Origin: an uncultured Schaedlerella sp.
GTDB taxonomy: Bacteria > Bacillota > Clostridia > Lachnospirales > Lachnospiraceae
Direction of reading: 5' to 3'
DNA: 26,391 nt
Assembly (NCBI GenBank): GCA_934435195.1
Contig: CAKSAJ010000033.1
Location: forward strand, 1 to 26,391
Part shown: positions 6,985 through 14,008 of the stretch, in pieces
Position numbering within the stretch: the stretch's first letter is position 1
Layout: each line of letters opens with the position of its first letter
Translations under genes and position numbers: made by a program
Notes under the pieces: model-generated
Seen by the model: only the letters and a program-made list of their open reading frames with translations
The model's database searches: none
What the model was told of the DNA's origin: nothing

Positions 6985-9684
6985 ATGAAACAAATAGAAT
7001 TTCAAGATAGAGAAGGAACGTTTATCATTCATAATCCGGAAAATTATAGTGCATTGTATTTACCGTTGGCAGGAGAGCGAGGTCTGAAATCCAGTATTAC
7101 ACCAACTCTGGGAGGAGATAGTAAAACAGATCAGAATCATTTTCTGTTAGAGCCGGTAAGCATTGAAAATCTGCACAATAACCGAAGCACCAGAAATTTC
7201 TGGTGCCGGGTGAAAGGAAAAGGATACTGGTCTGCGAACGGAGTGTCGGCAGAGCAAGAGTGTCAGAGATATACGGCAGAGCAGGATGAAAGCGTACTGG
7301 AAGCTGGATTTATGTGGCAGAAATTACAGAGAACTTCAAAAAAATATGGCATACATTCTGAAATCACATCCTTTGTGACTTTGGATGGTGTTGCGGAAGT
7401 GCATCTTGTAGAATTTACAAATGTTGCAGACGAAGAACTGGAAATTACGCCGATAGCTGCAATTCCGATATATGGAAGAAGTGCAGACAATATTCGTGAT
7501 CATAGACATGTTACATCACTGCTACATAGAATCGAAACGAAAAAATATGGAGTAGAAGTGACACCGGTATTATCATTTGATGAACGTGGACATCAGAAAA
7601 ACCATACAACATATTTTGTATATGGTTCAACGGAAGATGGAACGATGCCGAAGGAATTTTATCCGACAGTAGAGATGTTTATCGGCAGAGGCGGCTCATT
7701 TTTAATTCCAGAGGCCGTTCGGACAGAGAAAACAGGAGTTGCAGCGGGAACAAAAATAGAAGGAAAAGAAGCAGTCGGTGGCTTGGCATTTGAAACAGTA
7801 ACATTACAGCCAAAGGATACGGTTGCTTATATTGTGCTTGCAGGCGTCACAGAAGAAAAAGAAAAGGTGGAAGTAATTGCCTCAGCATATCGTACTAAGA
7901 AACAAGTTTTATCAGAACTTGAAAAAATCAAACAGCATTGGAAAGAAAAAGTAAATGTAGAATTTGAAACAGGAAATGCTGATGTGGACAATTATCTGAA
8001 ATGGATTTGCTTTCAGCCGATTCTTAGAAGAATTTATGGATGTTCATTTCTTCCATATCATGATTACGGAAAAGGTGGTCGTGGATGGAGAGATTTGTGG
8101 CAGGATTGTCTGGCACTTTTGATCATGAATCCATCTGGAGTTCGTCAGATGATTATAGATAATTATGGTGGAGTCAGAATAGACGGAACGAATGCTACGA
8201 TTATCGGAAATGCACAAGGTGAATTTATAGCAGATAGAAATAATATTACGCGTGTCTGGATGGACCATGCGTTCTGGCCATTTGTGACAACAAAATTATA
8301 TATGGATCAGACAGGAGATAAGGGAGTCTTATTTGAAAAGATTCCGTATTTTAAGGATCTGCAGTCGAAGAGAGGAACCGCACACGATACACAGTGGAAT
8401 TCTCAATATGGGAAATGTCAGAAAACAGAGCAGGGCGAAGTGTATTATGGAACCGTACTGGAACATATTTTGCTACAGAATTTGTGCGCATTTTATGATG
8501 TCGGTGAGCATAATCAGATGAGATTGCATGGGGCAGACTGGAATGATGCACTAGATATGGCCTGGGAACATGGAGAAAGTGTTGCGTTCACATGTGCATA
8601 TGCCGGTAATCTGCAGGATATCGCACAGAGCCTTAAAGATTTAGAAAAACAGACAGGAATCGATAAGATAGAAATTGCACATGAATTAGAACTTCTGTTG
8701 GCTTCTGGTAAAGAACTATATGAGGATGCAAAGAAAAAGAGAGAATTATTGCAAACTTATACAGAACAATGTGTACACAACATAAGTGGGGAAACGATTG
8801 TAATTCGTTTGGATCAGTTACGTAAAAATCTGGAAGAAAAAGCCGCGTGGCTGAAGGAACATATCCGAAAAAATGAATGGATTCAAAATGGAGAAAACGG
8901 ATGGTTCAATGGCTACTATGATAATCATAAACAAAAAGTAGAAGGCTGTGTAGACGGGAATGTTCGAATGATGCTGACAGGTCAAGTATTTGCGGTTATG
9001 AGCAATACAGCACAGAAAGAACAGATTGAGGCAATCTGCAGAAGTGCAGACCAATATTTGTTTGATAAACGTGCCGGTGGATATCGCTTGAATACAAATT
9101 TCAAAGAAGAAAAATTTGATTTTGGAAGAATGTTTGGGTTCGCATATGGGGAAAAGGAAAATGGAGCTGTATTTTCACATATGGCAGTGATGTATGCGAA
9201 TGCATTATACCAGAGAGGATATGCAAAGGAAGGACACAAAGTTTTACAGGCGTTATTAGAGACCGCAATGGATTTCGACAAGAGTGAAATGTATCCGGGA
9301 ATTCCGGAGTATTTTGACAATGAAGGAAGAGGACTTTATGCATATCTGACTGGAGCTGCAAGCTGGTATATGCTTACGATGATCACAGAAGTATTTGGTG
9401 TGAAAGGTAAGTGTGGAAATCTGATAGTTTCTCCTGCATTGATGCCGGAACAATATGACAAAGATGGAAGAGCAGCATTACGATTAGAATTTGCCGGAAG
9501 AAAATTTGAGATTCAGATTTGCAATAAAGAAAAGAAAAACGTACAGGAAGCTTCAATAAAAACAGCAACTTGTGATGGAGTGCCTATGGAATTTGATGAA
9601 AATGGATACGCATTTCTTCCAAAACAGAATATTGAAAAATTATCACCGGAGGAAAGACATCAGATTTGTCTGAAGTTGTCTTAA
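6985..9684 (+). CDS. Second GH94 phosphorylase, larger type
   Basis: A 899-residue GH94 enzyme, distinct from its upstream neighbour in length and N-terminal domain. Equivalent catalytic blocks are present: WRDLWQD with Arg369/Asp370, the general acid Asp518 in HGADWNDALDMAWEHGES, and YLTGAASWYM at about 787-796. There is no signal peptide, so it acts in the cytoplasm. The length range resembles laminaribiose or oligoglucan phosphorylases more than the roughly 800-residue cellobiose enzymes, but I cannot assign linkage. A charged, helix-rich insert lies at about 545-640. It starts 20 nt after the first GH94 with AGAGG upstream, so both are made from one transcript and may act on different chain lengths or linkages of the same imported glycan. 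Confidence 0.88.
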   Translation: MKQIEFQDREGTFIIHNPENYSALYLPLAGERGLKSSITPTLGGDSKTDQNHFLLEPVSIENLHNNRSTRNFWCRVKGKGYWSANGVSAEQECQRYTAEQDESVLEAGFMWQKLQRTSKKYGIHSEITSFVTLDGVAEVHLVEFTNVADEELEITPIAAIPIYGRSADNIRDHRHVTSLLHRIETKKYGVEVTPVLSFDERGHQKNHTTYFVYGSTEDGTMPKEFYPTVEMFIGRGGSFLIPEAVRTEKTGVAAGTKIEGKEAVGGLAFETVTLQPKDTVAYIVLAGVTEEKEKVEVIASAYRTKKQVLSELEKIKQHWKEKVNVEFETGNADVDNYLKWICFQPILRRIYGCSFLPYHDYGKGGRGWRDLWQDCLALLIMNPSGVRQMIIDNYGGVRIDGTNATIIGNAQGEFIADRNNITRVWMDHAFWPFVTTKLYMDQTGDKGVLFEKIPYFKDLQSKRGTAHDTQWNSQYGKCQKTEQGEVYYGTVLEHILLQNLCAFYDVGEHNQMRLHGADWNDALDMAWEHGESVAFTCAYAGNLQDIAQSLKDLEKQTGIDKIEIAHELELLLASGKELYEDAKKKRELLQTYTEQCVHNISGETIVIRLDQLRKNLEEKAAWLKEHIRKNEWIQNGENGWFNGYYDNHKQKVEGCVDGNVRMMLTGQVFAVMSNTAQKEQIEAICRSADQYLFDKRAGGYRLNTNFKEEKFDFGRMFGFAYGEKENGAVFSHMAVMYANALYQRGYAKEGHKVLQALLETAMDFDKSEMYPGIPEYFDNEGRGLYAYLTGAASWYMLTMITEVFGVKGKCGNLIVSPALMPEQYDKDGRAALRLEFAGRKFEIQICNKEKKNVQEASIKTATCDGVPMEFDENGYAFLPKQNIEKLSPEERHQICLKLS

Positions 9685-9692
9685 AAATATGC

Positions 9693-9735
9693 AACCAGAG
9701 TCATGTAGTAAAAGACTGTATGACTCTGGTTTTTC
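9693..9735. terminator. Terminator between the GH94 operon and the convergent araC gene
   Basis: AACCAGAGTCAT (9693-9704) pairs with ATGACTCTGGTT (9720-9731), followed by TTTTC on the plus strand. On the minus strand the same hairpin is followed by a T-rich stretch (complement of TTAAAAATATGC), so it can serve both converging genes. Confidence 0.85.
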
Positions 9736-9774
9736 ATATATCAGGAAAACGTTCTTTTATAATAAAGTGTGAAA

Positions 9775-10515
9775 CTACCACATAGATTTGTAATATTTGT
9801 CACGATACTTTTTGGGAGTCATTCCGATAAATCCTTCAAAAATTTGAATGAAGTGACTTTGAGAAGAGAATGACAGGTAATTTGCGATGTCAATGATTGA
9901 TTGTTCCGAATACTTCAAAAGATGTGTTGCCTTTTCAATCTTTTGCTGGCGAATATAGTCGCTTATGGATACACCGAGATTCTGCTTGAAAACACGTGAA
10001 AGATAATTGGTTGATAATCCAGTGTAATCAGCAAGATCCTGAATGGTAATGCGTTCTTTTATATGTGCGTATATATAATCTACACATTGCATGACCGGTT
10101 TGGACAGGATGGAACTTTTCTTTTGTAGAATCATTTTTCCGGTAAAATCTTTTGCCATAACATGGTGAAGGTTAGCTATTTGTCTGACTGTGGTGCAGGA
10201 GTCCATCTTTAGTATGTAGAAATCACTGAGACGATAAGCCTGTTCAGGTTCAAGTCCTCCATCAATGCAGTAACGTGTGAGCATGGCGGCGGTAACTACA
10301 AAATGATATTTGATATTGGTAACCGAATCACGTGATAAAACACCAGTTCCTTCCAGATTGATGAACGCATCTTCTGAACAATTTTGTAATACGGTTTCCA
10401 TATCACCGGATTTTACTGCATTATAAAATGAGTATTCAATAGAAGGTGAACGATGAAGTGCTTCTAATTCGCTGTTTTCTAATTCCGTATGAAAGAATTC
10501 TTGAGAAAGTGCCAT
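9775..10515 (-). CDS. AraC-family transcriptional regulator of the glycan locus
   Basis: 246-residue regulator. The C-terminal ~100 residues form the two helix-turn-helix motifs of AraC/XylS: IQDLADYTGLSTNYLSRVFK and a second block SIIDIANYLSFSSQSHFIQIF followed by GMTPKKYR. The N-terminal ~145 residues are a helical domain with GGLEPEQAYRLSDFYI. It is not an evident cupin and occurs in many Firmicute AraC regulators of sugar loci. TCGGAGG precedes the ATG. It is divergent from the sugar-binding protein gene and convergent with the GH94 pair, so it sits at the hub of both transcription units. The shared 23-bp element at 10556-10578 is 41 bp upstream of its start, which also allows autoregulation. 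The inducer is probably the imported sugar; this is inference. Confidence 0.92.
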   Translation of the reverse strand: MALSQEFFHTELENSELEALHRSPSIEYSFYNAVKSGDMETVLQNCSEDAFINLEGTGVLSRDSVTNIKYHFVVTAAMLTRYCIDGGLEPEQAYRLSDFYILKMDSCTTVRQIANLHHVMAKDFTGKMILQKKSSILSKPVMQCVDYIYAHIKERITIQDLADYTGLSTNYLSRVFKQNLGVSISDYIRQQKIEKATHLLKYSEQSIIDIANYLSFSSQSHFIQIFEGFIGMTPKKYRDKYYKSMW

Positions 10516-10555
10516 GAAAATAACCTCCGATAAAAACTTATAATATTTTTTACAT

Positions 10556-10597
10556 TATGACACGAATTTGATATTTTGTTAAGATTAATAATATATT
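10556..10597 (+). promoter_or_regulatory. Promoter and candidate AraC operator of the ABC transporter operon
   Basis: This is the second copy of the element at 4449-4490: 21 of 23 bases match over 10556-10578. TTGATA (10568-10573) and TATATT (10592-10597) are 18 bp apart, the same spacing as at the GH94 promoter. It lies in the divergent gap between the araC-family gene and the sugar-binding protein gene. Confidence 0.65.
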
Positions 10598-10677
10598 TTG
10601 ATGTGAGAAAATGATATATTTAATCCATCGAACAGAGAAGTAGATAAAAAAGCTGGAGAAGATGAGGAGGTTTTATT

Positions 10678-12057
10678 ATGAAAAAGAGAATTGTAGCAAT
10701 TCTTATGGCTGCTGTAGTTGCAGGCGGTGCTTTGGCAGGATGTGGAAGCAAAGCAGAATCAGGTGATAGCGCAAATGCTGAGGAAGGAAAAGTAATCAAT
10801 ATTTATTCATGGAATGATGAATTTCGTCAGCGTCTGGAAGCGGTATATCCAGAAGTAGAATCAACATCAAAAGATGGCTCTGTTACAACATTAAAAGATG
10901 GAACAGAAATTCATTGGATTATCAATCCAAATCAGGATGGTGTATATCAGCAAAAGCTGGATGAAGCTTTGATGAAACAGGCAGATGCAAGTGCAGATGA
11001 TAAAGTGGATATTTATTTGTCAGAGACAGACTATGTATTCAAATATACAGATAAAGATGCAGATGTTGCAATGCCACTTACTGATCTTGGAATTGATCCG
11101 GACAAAGATATGGCCGATCAATATGATTTTACAAGAACAACAGCATCTGATGTAGACGGAGTACAGAGAGGATCTACATGGCAGTGCTGTCCTGGATTAT
11201 TAGTATATCGCCGTGATATTGCAAAAGACGTATTCGGAACAGATGATCCGGAAACAGTTGGTGAAAAAGTAAAAGACTGGGATACAATGAAACAGACAGC
11301 TCAGGAGTTGAAAGACAAAGGTTATTATACATTTGCATCTTATGCAGATACATTCCGTCTGTATGGAAACAGCATTGATAATTCATGGGTTGAACCTGGA
11401 GAAACAACAATTAATGTAGACGAAAAGATAACAGACTGGATAAGTGATTCGAAAGAATGGCTGGATGCAGGTTATTTAAATCCAACCGTAAAAGGACAGT
11501 GGAATGATGACTGGAATAAAGCAATGAGTTCTCAGTCAAAAGTATTTGCATTCTTGTTCCCGGCATGGGGAATTGATTTCACATTGAAACCAAACTGGGA
11601 TGGAGAAGAAGGTGAATGGGCAGTAACAAACCCGCCACAGGAATATAACTGGGGAGGTTCTTACATCCACGCTGCAACAGGAACAGACAATATGGAACAT
11701 GCAAAAGATATCATTCTTGCAATGACAGCAGATAAAGATAATCTATTAAAGATTTCAAAAGAGTACTCTGATTTCACAAATACAAAATCAGGTATGGAGG
11801 AAGCTGCAAAAGATGATGCAACGTTCGCATCTGATTTCCTTGGTGGACAGAATGCATTTAAATATTTTGCACCGGTTGCAGAAAATATTAAAATCGCTCC
11901 ATTGTCATCTTATGATCAGGGATGTGTTGAGTTGATTCAGAATTCATTCAGTGATTATCTTCAGGGTAAAGTAGGTTATGATAAAGCAAAAACAAACTTT
12001 GAAACAGCAATCAAAGAACGCTATCCTGATATTACAGAGGTAAAATGGCCAGAATAA
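10678..12057 (+). CDS. ABC transporter sugar-binding lipoprotein
   Basis: Extracytoplasmic solute-binding protein for oligosaccharide uptake, tethered to the membrane by lipid. 459 residues; lipoprotein signal MKKRIVAILMAAV with lipobox LAGC and acylated Cys22. The mature part begins with an acidic linker and then VINIYSWNDEFRQRLEAVYP, typical of family 1 sugar-binding proteins. Aromatic residues (STWQCCPGLLVYRRD, PAWGIDF, YNWGGSYI) fit carbohydrate stacking. GGAGG precedes ATG 10678. It is followed by a stable hairpin and two permease genes. A beta-gluco-oligosaccharide is the inferred ligand because GH94 and GH3 enzymes flank it; the binding protein alone does not prove this. Confidence 0.92.
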   Translation: MKKRIVAILMAAVVAGGALAGCGSKAESGDSANAEEGKVINIYSWNDEFRQRLEAVYPEVESTSKDGSVTTLKDGTEIHWIINPNQDGVYQQKLDEALMKQADASADDKVDIYLSETDYVFKYTDKDADVAMPLTDLGIDPDKDMADQYDFTRTTASDVDGVQRGSTWQCCPGLLVYRRDIAKDVFGTDDPETVGEKVKDWDTMKQTAQELKDKGYYTFASYADTFRLYGNSIDNSWVEPGETTINVDEKITDWISDSKEWLDAGYLNPTVKGQWNDDWNKAMSSQSKVFAFLFPAWGIDFTLKPNWDGEEGEWAVTNPPQEYNWGGSYIHAATGTDNMEHAKDIILAMTADKDNLLKISKEYSDFTNTKSGMEEAAKDDATFASDFLGGQNAFKYFAPVAENIKIAPLSSYDQGCVELIQNSFSDYLQGKVGYDKAKTNFETAIKERYPDITEVKWPE

Positions 12058-12065
12058 ATGTTGGT

Positions 12066-12094
12066 ATCTGCAGAGCATAGATTGCTCTGCAGAT
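12066..12094 (+). other. Intercistronic hairpin after the binding-protein gene
   Basis: ATCTGCAGAGCA (12066-12077) pairs perfectly with TGCTCTGCAGAT (12083-12094) over a 5-nt loop. No T tract follows. Such hairpins between a binding-protein gene and its permeases commonly protect the upstream mRNA end and let the binding protein be made in excess. Confidence 0.7.
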
Positions 12095-12116
12095 GTATTA
12101 GAAAGGAAGAACAATT

Positions 12117-13076
12117 ATGAAAAGAAAGAAAAAAAGCATTGATTACGGAAAGTGGGGCTACATATTTATTCTTCCGTTTTTTGTGACATATTTAATCTTT
12201 TCTTTAATACCATTGATTGATACAGTACGATACAGTTTCTTCGAGTATTATCGTTCTGGAATCAAGGAGGTTGGACCTAATTTTATAGGACTGGCAAACT
12301 ATGCAAGTTTACTTGGTTCAGATATGTTCAAATATGGAAAAAATACACTGATCTTATGGGTTATTGGATTTATTCCCCAGATTGTTATCGCATTGATTCT
12401 GGCAGCATGGTTTACAGATGTACGTTTGAAGATACGCGGACAGCAGTTTTTTAAAGTTGTTATCTATCTTCCAAACTTGATTATGGCGTCAGCATTTGCA
12501 TTGCTGTTCTTTACAATGTTCTCAACAAATGGTCCGGTAAATTCAATTTTAATGTCAATTGGACTGATCAGTAGTCCAATTGATTTTCTGGGGTCTGTAT
12601 GGGGAACACGATCTTTGATTGGACTGATGAACTTTCTGATGTGGTTTGGTAATACAACAATTATGTTAATGGCAGCAATTATGGGAATCAGTATCGATGT
12701 GTTTGAAGCATCTGATTTGGATGGTTGCAATAGTATTCAGAGATTTTTCTATATTACATTGCCATTGATCCGTCCGATTCTTGCGTATACATTGATCACA
12801 TCGATTATTGGTGGACTTCAGATGTTTGATGTTCCGCAGATTTTGACAAATGGACAGGGAAATCCGGACAGAACATCTATGACCTTGATTATGTTTTTAA
12901 ACAGTCATTTGAAGAGCAAGAACTATGGTATGGCAGGAGCATTATCTGTTTATTTATTCATCATCAGTGCAATTTTGTGTTTCTTTGTATATAAAATGAC
13001 AATAGATGATGATCCAGATGGTTCAAAGAAAGCAGCTAAGAAGAAAGCAAAACGGGAGAGGAGGAACTCAAGATAA
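12117..13076 (+). CDS. Sugar ABC transporter permease (MalF/UgpA type)
   Basis: Integral membrane half of the importer, 319 residues with about six transmembrane helices. The cytoplasmic EAA loop that docks the ATPase is visible as EASDLDGCNSIQRFFYITLPLIRP. The N-terminus (YIFILPFFVTYLIFSLIPLIDTVRYSFF, quoted here only as first helix region) is typical of the MalF type. The C-terminal tail is unusually basic (KKAAKKKAKRERRNSR). AAAGGAAG precedes ATG 12117. The stop overlaps the next permease start in TAATG. No ATP-binding gene is in the operon, so a shared ATPase encoded elsewhere (MsmX-like) is inferred. Confidence 0.93.
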   Translation: MKRKKKSIDYGKWGYIFILPFFVTYLIFSLIPLIDTVRYSFFEYYRSGIKEVGPNFIGLANYASLLGSDMFKYGKNTLILWVIGFIPQIVIALILAAWFTDVRLKIRGQQFFKVVIYLPNLIMASAFALLFFTMFSTNGPVNSILMSIGLISSPIDFLGSVWGTRSLIGLMNFLMWFGNTTIMLMAAIMGISIDVFEASDLDGCNSIQRFFYITLPLIRPILAYTLITSIIGGLQMFDVPQILTNGQGNPDRTSMTLIMFLNSHLKSKNYGMAGALSVYLFIISAILCFFVYKMTIDDDPDGSKKAAKKKAKRERRNSR

Positions 13077-13921
13077 TGAAATCAAAATCAGGAAATCGTT
13101 TTAGAAATATTTTGGCACACGTAGTGCTTATACTCTTATCCTTTATGTGCCTGTTCTTCTTTTATGTTTTAATTATTAATGCAACACGTTCACACGCTGA
13201 TCTTCAGAAAGGATTTTCGGCATTGCCGGGAAAATATTTTCTGCAGAATTTAAAAAATGTTGCGAATGACGGAAGTTTTCCAATGTTTCGTGGAATTTTG
13301 AACAGTGTGCTTGTATCGACATGTTCGGCAGCATTGTGTACATATTTTTCTTCGTTGACTGCATATGGCTTATATGTATACGATTTTAAGTTAAAAAAGG
13401 CTGCATTTACATTTGTCATGGCAATCCTTGTTATGCCTACACAGGTTACTGCAATGGGATTCTTACGTTTGATTACAAACATGGGAATGTATGATTCATT
13501 ACTTCCATTGATCATTCCTTCTATTGCTTCGCCGGCAGTATTCTATTTTATGTATAGTTATCTGCAATCTTCACTTCCAATATCTTTGGTTGAAGCGGCC
13601 AGAATCGATGGATCAGGAGAGTTTAAGACATTTAATAAAATTGTATTGCCTATCATGAAACCAGCGATAGCAGTTCAGGCGATTTTTACATTTGTAGGTT
13701 CATGGAATAACTATTTCGTACCAGCTTTGGTCATTCAGTCAAAAGACAAAATGACAGTTCCGATTTTGATCGCAACACTGCGTGGTGCAGATTATATGAA
13801 CTTTGATATGGGAAAGATTTATATGATGATCACAGTAGCAATTGTACCAATTATTATTGTATATCTGTTGCTTTCAAAGTATATTATTGCAGGTGTAACG
13901 CTTGGAGGAGTAAAAGAATAA
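13076..13921 (+). CDS. Sugar ABC transporter permease (MalG/UgpE type)
   Basis: Second membrane subunit, 281 residues. The EAA loop is EAARIDGSGEFKTFNKIVLP, with several hydrophobic helices before and after. The start ATG overlaps the preceding stop by one base, and GGAGG lies just upstream inside the first permease gene, indicating translational coupling. Together with the upstream permease and the lipoprotein it forms a CUT1-type importer for di- or oligosaccharides. The C-terminus (ITAGVTLGGVKE-like end) is the standard family ending. Confidence 0.93.
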   Translation: MKSKSGNRFRNILAHVVLILLSFMCLFFFYVLIINATRSHADLQKGFSALPGKYFLQNLKNVANDGSFPMFRGILNSVLVSTCSAALCTYFSSLTAYGLYVYDFKLKKAAFTFVMAILVMPTQVTAMGFLRLITNMGMYDSLLPLIIPSIASPAVFYFMYSYLQSSLPISLVEAARIDGSGEFKTFNKIVLPIMKPAIAVQAIFTFVGSWNNYFVPALVIQSKDKMTVPILIATLRGADYMNFDMGKIYMMITVAIVPIIIVYLLLSKYIIAGVTLGGVKE

Positions 13922-13929
13922 TAGTATTA

Positions 13930-13984
13930 GGAAGAAAGAGCAAGGCAGGAAATTAAAAAAAATGCTGGGTTCTTTCTTTTTTTT
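13930..13984 (+). terminator. Possible partial terminator between the permease and GH3 genes
   Basis: GAAGAAAGA near 13931-13939 can pair with TCTTTCTTT at 13971-13979 across a long loop, and an eight-T run follows at 13977-13984. The stem is A/T-rich and the loop long, so termination would be incomplete. It may reduce GH3 expression relative to the transporter. Confidence 0.35.
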
Positions 13985-14008
13985 GATAAGAAAAAGAGGA
14001 GAAGCAGA

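Noticed and set aside
9741..9760. Catabolite-responsive (cre-like) site around GGAAAACGTTCT
   Set aside because: It lies between two convergent gene ends rather than at a promoter, and its outer bases fit the consensus poorly.
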